The notes under the pieces were generated by a model, which saw nothing but the letters and a program-made list of their open reading frames with translations, made no database searches and was not told the DNA's origin. This document shows positions 1 through 7,162 of a stretch of DNA of 20,010 nucleotides, piece after piece. How positions within the stretch are numbered: position 1 is the stretch's first letter; every line of letters begins with the position of its first letter. The stretch is from Paramicrosporidium saccamoebae (Eukaryota > Rozellomycota), in the NCBI GenBank assembly GCA_002794465.1, contig MTSL01000086.1, positions 1-20,010 on the forward strand. The letters are read 5' to 3'. Position numbers and translations under genes: made by a program.

Positions 1-592
1 GGGGGGGGGGAGGAGTAAAGTGGTATGAAGGGGGCAGGTGAAGAATAAACAAAGGACGAATGAGTGAAATATTAAACTTTCGAACCACTCCGAACCACTT
101 CGAACCACTTTGAATCACTTTGAACCACTCTGGAACGCCCTGGATCACCCTAAATAGCTCCAATAGTTTCCACACCTTAACAAGTGCAAATATAAGACAT
201 CTATTAAATCATTGTCCAGAACTCTCACAAGCACACTATCCCTTCTTTTCTTTACTTTCCAACTCCCGCTTTGCCGCTTGCTAGTGGCTGTCAGCTACTT
301 TCAGCACCGGCGTCACAAGCGCGTGTATTTGTGAAATATACGTCGTCACCCACCTGCACATTAGCACCACTACCACCATATGTACATCAAATAACAGCAC
401 ACCAGCGTCAACACTATGCTCGTCTTGATGACGTCGCTGTTCTGGGACTGGGGAACGAGCACCCAGCTTACTCCACACAAAAACAGCACCACTCCTCCCA
501 CCACGGCAGCTATGACAGTGGGCAACATGGCGTGCTGATTGGTCGGTTGGATTTCTTCTTGTACAAATGCAGTAAGGGACCTCTGTGGGACA
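1..592. other. 5' flank of the glycosyltransferase gene, low complexity
   Basis: No gene is supported here. The window opens with a run of ten G and a purine-rich stretch, followed by a 10-bp tandem repeat at 81-150. A TATA-like TATAAGA lies near 191 and a TGATTGG (inverted CCAAT) box at 536-542. Open frames on both strands across 271-981 overlap the coding region and have no recognisable domain. Confidence 0.5.
81..150. repeat. 10-bp tandem repeat, seven units
   Basis: Seven consecutive 10-mers match CGAACCACTT or a close variant. The first five (81-130) differ at one or two positions from one another, and the last two (131-150) are more decayed. There is no coding context. Confidence 0.8.
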
Positions 593-3349
593 ATGCGTGG
601 ATGGTTATTGTCGATTGGCTTGGGCGTGCTAATCTGTTGGTGGGTGGGAGGACAAGAATGGGAATTGGAGGAGGAGGAGTGGATGGGATGGGGGTCAATA
701 GAAGATTCCTTAAGAACGCTCCAAATACTGCGAACATTGGCAACCTTGCGGATATTGGGTTTGCTCAAGGCTCCATTGCAGACACTGTTCAAGGATTCGC
801 AAAGTGATCTTCCAATAGACTCGTTGGGTGTGACACAGAGCTTCCACACGCGTCCCGATCCCGTTACAGTGTCCTCGGAGGGTTGGGTGCGCTGCGACCG
901 GACAGCCCTCACCTGTCTCTTTGGAAATCTAATGTATGTGCCTGGCGAGGGGTTTTCGGTACATGTGCGAGATTGGAGCACAGTAATTAAATGGAGTGGA
1001 GCCTTTATGCAGCCCGGGATCGGATCCCCCAGCGAGTACTTTTACTTGGACACGTGGACGTTTGCAGCCGAGGGGACTATTGATGGTCCGACAGTGGAGG
1101 AGGCGCTGCAAAGAATCAGACAGGAGCGAGAATGGACGCCTAATCGAGAGTTGCATCCCGTCTATGTGCGTCCTTCGTTGGAATCGCCCCTCCCCGCCAT
1201 GGTACTGGAAGAGGCTGCCATCCTTTTTTCCGTTTTGTGGCCCCGCAACTTTTTCCGCACACTCTATGCAGGAACAGCCGCCTTATTCTCTCTGTACGAA
1301 TGGAATGCCGTAGCACCAGCCCCCGTCTCTCGCATTAATGTCATTCTTCTCGACACTAACCTCCCCCGTACCGGACACTATCATCTCTTTCGTTCCTTCC
1401 ATCCCGCTAAACCGATCACAAAGCTTGTGGACCAAACCCAACCGATTCGTTTCCGAATTGCAGTGTTGGGATTATCGCGGAACGCATTGCTACAGGAAAT
1501 AGAGTTTTCCTATCCCGATGCAAATACTTCTCTGCGTTCTTCCACCTATAACTATTTTTCCAGCATTGTGCGACGATGGATTCAAGAAAAGAGTTTTAAA
1601 TTTGTGCGTGGAATCACTCCCGAGATCACGCCCGAAATTATGCCTGGAATTACGCCTGGAATCACGCCTGAAATCACGCCTGAAGTCTCTTTTCGTGACT
1701 TTTCACTTAGATATTCCAATTTTACTGCATCAAATCTTCTTAATTTAAGAGTACAAGGCCCATTGTCAGCCCCCCGGGTGGTTTTGGTGGTACGTAGGGA
1801 CACTCGTCGTCGGATCCTCAATCTCACCGAGGTATTGGACGTGATTAGAAGATATCCCGTGTCTTTGGAGGTAGTGGCGTTTGAGGATCATTCCTTAAAA
1901 GAACAGATTCAAATCGTCTCGCGGGCCGACATTATGATCGCCGTGCATGGTGCAGCATTGTCCCACATTTTGTTCATGCGCAATGGAGCTACAGTGGTAG
2001 AATTGTTTCCATATGGATTCCGAAAACGCATCTATCAGAACTTGGCCAACACTCTGGGGGTACATTATGCAATCTGGCAATGTCCACGTGCTTCTTGTTC
2101 TGTCCCCAATCTTCCAGGTCCAGGCGGAGTAGAGGTGGATTGGACGTCTCAAAGCAGCAAGGACTATTGGCGCAACCAGGATCTGCACGTGGATTTGGTA
2201 GAATTTTCTCAAATCTTTCGCTACATTTTTGACGGATTGCGACCCAAAACGACAAAAGTAACCATGGCTGCACCAAATAAGGATGAAAAGTATCTGATTC
2301 ATTTGCCGTGGGAGCAATTCAACAACCAATTGGTTGGCTTCAAGTCGGCCTGTGCTGTAGCACACTTTCTCAATCGTACATTAATTATTCCGCCTGTCGG
2401 ATTCCGCAAAACTCTTCCTCCCGAACTGCAAGTCCGATTGGCCCACACTGTACGCATCTTCCAACCGCGCGAGTTTGAGTGGCGACCCTTTGGGCGATAC
2501 TTTGACGTCGATTCATTGCAAACATTGCCCTGTCGTACTGTGCCCTTTGACTCCTTCACCGCCCTTACTCGTCGTGTGGGTGTCCTACTAATGCGTCGTT
2601 TGGGTCAATCAGTGCGCGTCATTCCCCAACAAATGGGCGACTATTTCCATTGGATTGCCAATCTCGAATACGAAAAGATTGCCGCCCTTCCTGTCTATGT
2701 GCCGCTCTACTTTGAACGTGTCGACATTGACCGTTATTTGCGACGGTATGATCGCGATCGCGTATTGAGTCTGGGCACCATGTTTTGGATGTACAGCTTT
2801 TCGGGGCCCTTGGAATTCCCCGCCCGTTCCTACCAAAACAAGCTGCATGATCCGCTCTATCGAAAAATTACTGCTGCAATGGCATTCCATCCCGATCTCC
2901 TTCGTCATGCCGCCGCCCTCAATCGGCGTTTGGGGGTCCATCATGCCGTACATTTGCGACGTGGCGATTATGCCCAGAAATGCTACGATGAAGGTATGGG
3001 GGCTTCACAAGAGTCTGAGATTCTGCGTGCCTGTTATCAAACCCCGCGGTATTTGGCCCAGCGTATTCGAAGTATCCAGAAGAGTCAACGACAGCGTCAT
3101 GTTCCCTGGTTTCTGGCCACCAATGACCCCAATCTGCAGCGTCTACGACAAATCCTGTCCATCCTGGGCATCCGCACCGTCATTCTCTCCGAAATCAATG
3201 ATATTGAGCTGGATCCCATTGAAACATGCATTATGGATCAGTTGCTCTGCATCCATGCCGTCGTCTTTATTGGCAACTTCTTCTCTTCCTTTACTCGCAC
3301 CATTGTTGAGCAACGTCATTTAAAGGACCAAGAATCGCTCTTTTTCTAA
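593..3349 (+). CDS. Two-domain glycosyltransferase: GT61-like plus O-fucosyltransferase-like
   Basis: This predicts a 918-residue type II membrane glycosyltransferase of the secretory pathway. I chose the ATG at 593 because it places a hydrophobic signal-anchor (about residues 3-17, WLLSIGLGVLICWW) at the extreme N-terminus, as in Golgi transferases; the frame is open upstream only back to a TGA at 536-538. The first half resembles the GT61/DUF563 family (EOGT and plant xylosyltransferases), with the signature HGAALSHILFMRNGATVVELFP from H452. The second half resembles GDP-fucose protein O-fucosyltransferases: HLPWEQFNNQLVGF from H570, HLRRGDY from H787 (the GDP-fucose-binding H-x-R-R-G-D), and a C-terminal IGNFFSSFTRTI segment. 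A run of six 4-residue I-T-P-E/G repeats (340-363) lies inside the first half. Donor and acceptor are unknown; a fused enzyme that adds two sugars is inference. No AATAAA is seen before 3600. Confidence 0.85.
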   Translation: MRGWLLSIGLGVLICWWVGGQEWELEEEEWMGWGSIEDSLRTLQILRTLATLRILGLLKAPLQTLFKDSQSDLPIDSLGVTQSFHTRPDPVTVSSEGWVRCDRTALTCLFGNLMYVPGEGFSVHVRDWSTVIKWSGAFMQPGIGSPSEYFYLDTWTFAAEGTIDGPTVEEALQRIRQEREWTPNRELHPVYVRPSLESPLPAMVLEEAAILFSVLWPRNFFRTLYAGTAALFSLYEWNAVAPAPVSRINVILLDTNLPRTGHYHLFRSFHPAKPITKLVDQTQPIRFRIAVLGLSRNALLQEIEFSYPDANTSLRSSTYNYFSSIVRRWIQEKSFKFVRGITPEITPEIMPGITPGITPEITPEVSFRDFSLRYSNFTASNLLNLRVQGPLSAPRVVLVVRRDTRRRILNLTEVLDVIRRYPVSLEVVAFEDHSLKEQIQIVSRADIMIAVHGAALSHILFMRNGATVVELFPYGFRKRIYQNLANTLGVHYAIWQCPRASCSVPNLPGPGGVEVDWTSQSSKDYWRNQDLHVDLVEFSQIFRYIFDGLRPKTTKVTMAAPNKDEKYLIHLPWEQFNNQLVGFKSACAVAHFLNRTLIIPPVGFRKTLPPELQVRLAHTVRIFQPREFEWRPFGRYFDVDSLQTLPCRTVPFDSFTALTRRVGVLLMRRLGQSVRVIPQQMGDYFHWIANLEYEKIAALPVYVPLYFERVDIDRYLRRYDRDRVLSLGTMFWMYSFSGPLEFPARSYQNKLHDPLYRKITAAMAFHPDLLRHAAALNRRLGVHHAVHLRRGDYAQKCYDEGMGASQESEILRACYQTPRYLAQRIRSIQKSQRQRHVPWFLATNDPNLQRLRQILSILGIRTVILSEINDIELDPIETCIMDQLLCIHAVVFIGNFFSSFTRTIVEQRHLKDQESLFF
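1610..1681 (+). repeat. 12-bp minisatellite inside the glycosyltransferase gene
   Basis: Six consecutive 12-bp units resembling GGAATCACGCCT keep the reading frame and encode six tetrapeptides of the form G/E-I-T/M-P. The units differ mostly at silent or G/E-switching positions. The repeat lies upstream of the conserved GT61 signature, probably in a surface loop. Confidence 0.85.
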
Positions 3350-3661
3350 CCGAATTAATGCATAGATCACACGTTGGTGGTCCATTTACGACGTAGAGGG
3401 TTGATTAGTTGCTGGGTATTTGAGGCCAGTGAGATGTGTATCCATACTATTATATGACTAGCAGTAAACAAACCCCTCCCTTTCCCGCCTGAAAAAGTCT
3501 GTAATATCATCCTACCCTACTACGTGACACATTTATGATCGGCTTTCTCCACGATATGAATCATTTCAATATGATAGAAATTAGTCTTGTTAATGCATTT
3601 ATTATTAGTTGTTTATCATGGTACCTGCCTTATCTATTTATAATCACATCTAAACCCCATT
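3350..3661. other. Convergent intergenic spacer
   Basis: This AT-rich spacer separates the 3' ends of the glycosyltransferase gene (+) and the phytase gene (-). The only element recognised is a minus-strand AATAAA at 3603-3598. No coding potential is seen. Confidence 0.6.
3598..3603 (-). terminator. Poly(A) signal of the phytase gene
   Basis: AATAAA on the minus strand, about 60 nt past the phytase stop codon. Confidence 0.55.
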
Positions 3662-4687
3662 TTAGCTGTCATCTTCAATACCAGCGATTATCAACTTGAC
3701 TGGTTTAGTGCAAGTTATGGATCCCAGAGATTGGACCATCTGCGCTCCATACCGTTCACTTTGTTGTCCAAGATAGTCATACCAGCTCAGATTGGGATGG
3801 CGGGTTTTAGTAAACTCGTAGAACATGTAGAGAAAGGCGACTCGTTCGCGCACCCAATGTTCCTTGTATGTTCCCCGCATCTTTTCAATATCGGTCAAGT
3901 TCAGTCGTCCATACACATTGTTACGCTGAATGAGCGTCTGAGCAGGGAGTTGATGGTTGATCAGCATGTCACGCATTATCATAGCCATAGTTGTACGACC
4001 CTTTCCTGCCTTGCAGTGGAAATGCAGCCAGGTCGAGGCGGATTCATTCAGTTCCACAAATTGCTGTACCTCTCTATCCCGCGGGCGACGATGGTCCGGC
4101 ATGTAGATCCGCACATATTTGACGTTCCCAGCCTCCAGAAGTGATCCTTCGGTTCGGGCTGTGGTGAATTTCAGTTGGGTTCTGTTCTGTATTTTCTCCG
4201 AGTCGTGGGGCTTTTCATAAACAATCGCACTGTGTTGGCCAGCCAGTTTCTTAAAGTCGTCTAATTCGTTCTTTGTAAGGTCATCCATCTTTGTATGTAG
4301 TCGATCCCAATTTCGAGGGCAGAATAACCCCACTGCCTGGTCGTCCAAGAAGCCGTGCGACTCCATTCGCAAATCGACCACTGTGGTCTCTCCACCCCAT
4401 GCATTCTTCAGCCAGGTGAGGTGGTTGCCACAGAACTGTGCGCTTCCAGACATACGTGTCGCTTCGTAACCGGTCAGATCTAGGGGCGGTACTGGTCCTA
4501 CTTGCTCATGGTATGGTTTGAAGTGCATAGCCGGGTTGTCAGTGACAGAGCGGTAGCGACGCGGAGTGGGCGGGCACTCATTCAAGACCAACTCGCGAGT
4601 GGCATTTCCGGCCTCATTTTGACTATACGGTGGACACAGAGAGGCTCCAACCAGAGGTGATACTATAATAGAGAGTTTCATGCACAC
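3662..4687 (-). CDS. Secreted PTP-like (cysteine) phytase / inositol-phosphate phosphatase
   Basis: This 341-residue protein carries the protein-tyrosine-phosphatase loop HC-K-A-G-K-G-R-T-T, with catalytic Cys225 and Arg231. A likely general acid, Asp198, sits in MPDHRRP, and the upstream motif VVDLRMESHGF (from V103) is typical of the PTP-like inositol-phosphatase family (cysteine phytases, as in Selenomonas, Bdellovibrio and Legionella). The family removes phosphates from myo-inositol hexakisphosphate by a cysteinyl-phosphate intermediate; some members act on other phosphoesters. The N-terminus (KLSIIVSPLVGASLC) looks like a signal peptide, so the enzyme is probably exported or lysosomal. 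The start could be the ATG at 4687 or the one at 4681. A TATA box precedes it. The frame is intact and shows no intron. Confidence 0.88.
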   Translation of the reverse strand: MCMKLSIIVSPLVGASLCPPYSQNEAGNATRELVLNECPPTPRRYRSVTDNPAMHFKPYHEQVGPVPPLDLTGYEATRMSGSAQFCGNHLTWLKNAWGGETTVVDLRMESHGFLDDQAVGLFCPRNWDRLHTKMDDLTKNELDDFKKLAGQHSAIVYEKPHDSEKIQNRTQLKFTTARTEGSLLEAGNVKYVRIYMPDHRRPRDREVQQFVELNESASTWLHFHCKAGKGRTTMAMIMRDMLINHQLPAQTLIQRNNVYGRLNLTDIEKMRGTYKEHWVRERVAFLYMFYEFTKTRHPNLSWYDYLGQQSERYGAQMVQSLGSITCTKPVKLIIAGIEDDS

Positions 4688-4732
4688 AGCCCCTGTCGAA
4701 GGGTTGAAGTAATTTATTAAAGTCGGTGGCGC

Positions 4733-4741
4733 CTTTTATAG
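4733..4741 (-). promoter_or_regulatory. TATA box of the phytase gene
   Basis: The minus strand reads CCTATAAAAGGCGCC about 47 nt before the start codon, a strong TATA-box match. A CCAATCA motif on the opposite strand (4804-4810) lies some 117 nt upstream of the ATG. Confidence 0.65.
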
Positions 4742-5218
4742 GTTCCCACCCTTACTATCTTCAACATGTCCTCCTATGAGATGGTACTTTGGAATAGGGA
4801 CCACCAATCATAAATTAGTACTGTCTGTTCGGTGGTGTTACAATAACATACGTACAGACTAAACGAGGGTTGTTATTATCGTGTGTCGAGGTCAGTTGTA
4901 TAATAGTGATCAATTAACTGCATAACAAATATTCCTTAAACGCGGGCTGACCCGCCACTTATCACTGTCCAACAGCCCCTCTTTGATCCGTCCATGTTAT
5001 GCGGGCTTCCAGAACAATAACATGCCCCGATATATTACTTGTGGATATATTCACTGGTGCATGAATGGTATGCAACCATGGTATTCAGCACTAATAGGTC
5101 CGGGCAGGTTATAACCAACCATGTTGTGCTTTGGCAATGGTGATTCGCCAGCTTATATTCCATCCAATGGCGCATTACACATACTTATGTAATCATCTGC
5201 GACTCTCTTCTTGGCATC
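4742..5218. other. Divergent intergenic region, phytase / first PLAC8 gene
   Basis: Apart from the phytase promoter elements, this stretch holds a CCAAT at about 5164-5168 and a TATATT near 5154, both suitably placed for the PLAC8 gene at 5219. No open frame longer than a few dozen codons or RNA gene is supported. Confidence 0.5.
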
Positions 5219-5614
5219 ATGTTAGACTTTATCGAACGACACGATTACCAGACTTCCTTCTTCTCATGCTTTAGCGATATTCAGATTTGCTGTTTCACCT
5301 GCTGCTGCCTGCCTTGTGCCACCAGCAGATTGGTTGGCCAAATGTCCGGTGAAGCTTGTAACGTCCCTTCATGTTGCTGCCCCAGTTTGGGAGCGTATCG
5401 TGCTCGTCGAACCATTCAGTCTATGCATATGACGAAAGAAACGGAGGATGATTCTATGGTTGCTGCGAAATGTTTCCCTTGCTGCTCGTAAGTTTTTGAA
5501 AGTGTGCTGATTTGTAGGGTCATGCAAGATTATCGGGAATGGAAACGGTTAGGGACTCCACCAGAGAGCAGTGCTCCCCCAATGGCGGTTCAGCCGCCCT
5601 CCACTTCTCAATAA
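5219..5614 (+). CDS. PLAC8-family cysteine-rich protein, copy 1 (two exons)
   Basis: Exons 5219-5487 and 5518-5614 give 121 residues; the 30-nt intron 5488-5517 (GTAAGT...TGTAG) is phase 2. The protein has the PLAC8 pattern: an N-terminal FSCFSDIQICCFTCCCLPC cysteine cluster, then GAYRARRTIQ, then KCFPCCSVMQDYREW, corresponding to the family's R-x-x-I-R and C-x-x-C-x-x-x-Q-x-x-R-E-W/L blocks. Family members (Ony1, FCR/PCR proteins, cornifelin) are small membrane-associated proteins linked to metal or calcium handling or to cell-size control; the role here is unknown. Without splicing the frame stops at 5489-5491 inside the intron, before the conserved C-terminal block. The TAA stop at 5612-5614 lies inside the AATAAA signal. 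The second PLAC8 gene, 375 nt downstream, is a paralogue. Confidence 0.88.
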
Positions 5615-5615
5615 A
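5610..5615 (+). terminator. Poly(A) signal overlapping the PLAC8 copy 1 stop codon
   Basis: The gene ends CAA-TAA followed by A, so the stop codon is part of AATAAA. The 3' UTR must therefore be very short. Confidence 0.6.
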
Positions 5616-5639
5616 GTTAGTCTCTGTATTTAGCACTGC

Positions 5640-5801
5640 CATCGTGTAATGTAAACACGTATCCATTATGGTGCAATCTAAATAGTTGCCCGCTATGGTG
5701 CAATCTAAACATCTATCTACTATGGTGCAATCTAAACAGTTACCCACTATGGTGCAATCTAAACATCTATCTACTATGGTGTAATCTAAATGCGTATACA
5801 C
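5640..5801. repeat. 27-bp tandem repeat, about six units
   Basis: Five clear units begin at 5667, 5694, 5721, 5748 and 5775, each starting TATGGTGCAATCTAAA or a close variant, and a decayed unit lies at about 5640. The second half of the unit alternates between CATCTATCTAC and AGTTACCCAC types, giving a 54-bp higher-order period. Because 27 is a multiple of three, the minus strand stays open through the repeat, but this looks incidental. Confidence 0.85.
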
Positions 5802-5989
5802 TTTGCCATAAATTGACGGCTTCTCTAATTACCCATCCTATTAACTTTTAATATTTCAGGTGCTCCAGCTCGTACTCGTCGCTGCTGCGCACCAATGAAC
5901 ACTGATAGACAATACATGCAGCCCACCAATTGAAATCAACTCTCGGCGCGCCTTGGAATTAAGGACGAGCCCATCCCACTAGTACAGCA
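5802..5989. other. Spacer between the two PLAC8 genes
   Basis: With the preceding repeats this makes about 375 nt without a gene. A TTTAATATTTCAG tract near 5860 resembles a splice acceptor, but no donor in frame with the first PLAC8 gene was found. A CCAAT occurs near 5926. Confidence 0.4.
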
Positions 5990-6574
5990 ATGTTTGACTG
6001 TTTTGATCGGCGTGACTATGGATCGGGCTTTTTTGGATGCACAGAGGACATTGGCGGGTGCTGTTACACATGGTATTGTCTGCCGTGCTCTGTGGGCTCG
6101 CTAGTTGGTCGCATGGAAGGCCAATCCTTCAATTGGGCTGTATGTCGGATGGTATTTCTCATGTTTAGTCGTGTTTGGTCCCTGGCGTGGGCGCTTATCG
6201 TGTGCGGCGTCATATCCAGAACTATCATCGGAACAAAGAGCCTGAAGATGACACTACCGCTGCCGTTTGCTGTTGTCCCCGGCTCGCGTATCTCTTTTAT
6301 TATATCGTTAACCTGTAGGGTAATGCAAGATAGACGCGAGTGGAAGCGTATCGTAGCCAGCGGCGCAGCTCATCGCATGCAATCCCCAATGATGATGCCG
6401 CCAACCACAATGATACCGCCTCATCATATGGCTCACTCCCCGGTAATGTCGCCCCATCACATGGCTCACTCTCCGGTAATGTCGCCCCATCATATGACTC
6501 CCTCTCCGGTAATGCCCCCACAGGCAGGACAACACCAGCCACCGGGCAATCATGCTCCCGATTCTAAAAAATAG
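5990..6574 (+). CDS. PLAC8-family cysteine-rich protein, copy 2 (three exons)
   Basis: Exons 5990-6139, 6169-6287 and 6319-6574 give 174 residues. Introns are 29 nt (6140-6168, GTATGT...TTTAG, phase 0) and 31 nt (6288-6318, GTATCT...TGTAG, phase 2). Splicing restores a PLAC8 core collinear with copy 1: FFGCTEDIGGCCYTWYCLPC, SCLVPGVGAYRVRRHIQ, EDDTTAAVCCCPRLAVMQD and REWKR. Unspliced, the frame stays open because the introns sum to 60 nt, but exon 2 is then read out of frame and the core is lost. The second intron is at the same position and phase as that of copy 1; the first is absent from copy 1. The C-terminus is a low-complexity tail of M-P-P and H-H-M-A/T-x-S-P-V-M repeats, rich in Met, Pro and His. 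The function is unknown; membrane association is typical of the family. Confidence 0.9.
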   Translation: MFDCFDRRDYGSGFFGCTEDIGGCCYTWYCLPCSVGSLVGRMEGQSFNWAVCRMVFLMFSRVWSLAWALIVCGVISRTIIGTKSLKMTLPLPFAVVPGSRISFIISLTCRVMQDRREWKRIVASGAAHRMQSPMMMPPTTMIPPHHMAHSPVMSPHHMAHSPVMSPHHMTPSPVMPPQAGQHQPPGNHAPDSKK

Positions 6575-6580
6575 ACCCTG

Positions 6581-6586
6581 AATAAA
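6581..6586 (+). terminator. Poly(A) signal of PLAC8 copy 2
   Basis: AATAAA six nt after the TAG stop and only 37 nt before the next start codon. Confidence 0.65.
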
Positions 6587-6623
6587 GACCCTCATTCTAG
6601 AGAATCTCTGATTGGTCGACCGG

Positions 6624-7057
6624 ATGCGTCTGTTCACTCACAACTTTTTGCAGTGCCACGTCAAGAACTGCACGACAGACAACTTTCCGCTGGCGCTCAC
6701 AGAAGTCGAGCTGGAAGTGCGCGAGTCGGAATACAACAAAGAGTTTATGTGCTCCTATCTTAGCAAACTCGACTATTCTGCTCTAAAGACTACGGTGCAG
6801 AGTGTATGAGACTGGTGTATGCTGACCGTTTAGTTGGGATTGTCGGTGCAGCTGCCTGAAGAGCTAGCAGATGAACCAGACGAGGAGACTCTACGCATCC
6901 TGCATACTGTTCTATTTCAAGTAATCCTCCAGCCGATCAGCTCATATTTTAGCATTGCGTAAAAAATGGAAAAATGACTTGTCGTGGCTGCGGACACATC
7001 TATTTAATCAGAGACGGAATTCCAAACCTTCTTCTGGGCGAGCATGAGATTCAGTAA
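6624..7057 (+). CDS. TRM112: Trm112 / TRMT112, methyltransferase activator (three exons)
   Basis: Exons 6624-6803, 6834-6920 and 6953-7057 give 123 residues, close to the human (125) and yeast (135) proteins. Both introns are phase 0: 30 nt (6804-6833, GTATGA...TTTAG) and 32 nt (6921-6952, GTAATC...TTTAG). The opening MRLFTHNFLQC and the ending MTCRGCGHIYLIRDGIPNLL are diagnostic. Cys11, Cys16, Cys99 and Cys102 would form the zinc site of the Trm112 domain. Trm112 is the small obligate partner that stabilises several SAM-dependent methyltransferases (tRNA Trm9 and Trm11, rRNA Bud23, release-factor Mtq2) in cytosol and nucleus. The start is the ATG at 6624; the in-frame TTG at 6612 is not needed. 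A TGATTGG box lies at 6609-6615, very close to the start. Confidence 0.94.
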
Positions 7058-7065
7058 GCCACAAA

Positions 7066-7071
7066 AATAAA
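7066..7071 (+). terminator. Poly(A) signal of TRM112
   Basis: AATAAA nine nt after the stop codon. Confidence 0.65.
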
Positions 7072-7162
7072 GTTTGGTTCTAGTCGAGGGTGATTGGTTA
7101 AGGGTGTTGGACGTCTCATCCTCAAGTTCATAGGAGCCTATTTCCATGGGAAGACTAATGAG

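Noticed and set aside
1-10. Run of ten G as a possible telomere
   Set aside because: There is no repeated telomere-type unit; it may simply be a homopolymer or a contig-edge effect.
271-807. 178-codon plus-strand frame upstream of and overlapping the glycosyltransferase
   Set aside because: Low complexity, no domain, and overlaps the signal-anchor coding region in another frame.
370-981. 203-codon minus-strand frame with a hydrophobic C-terminus
   Set aside because: It lies antisense to the start of the glycosyltransferase gene, has no recognisable motif, and its openness is explained by the composition of the coding strand.
5520-5801. Minus-strand frame with a 9-residue repeat (C-L-D-C-T-I-V)
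   Set aside because: It is generated by the 27-bp tandem repeat and runs antisense through exon 2 of the first PLAC8 gene.
5860-5931. Possible extra exon after a TTTCAG acceptor-like tract, downstream of PLAC8 copy 1
   Set aside because: No in-frame donor before the TAA stop was found, introns here are about 30 nt rather than 240 nt, and the short peptide has no PLAC8 similarity.
5990-6574. Reading the second PLAC8 gene as one uninterrupted 194-codon frame
   Set aside because: Only splicing at 6140-6168 and 6288-6318 recovers the GAYRVRRHIQ and CCCPRLAVMQD blocks matching copy 1.
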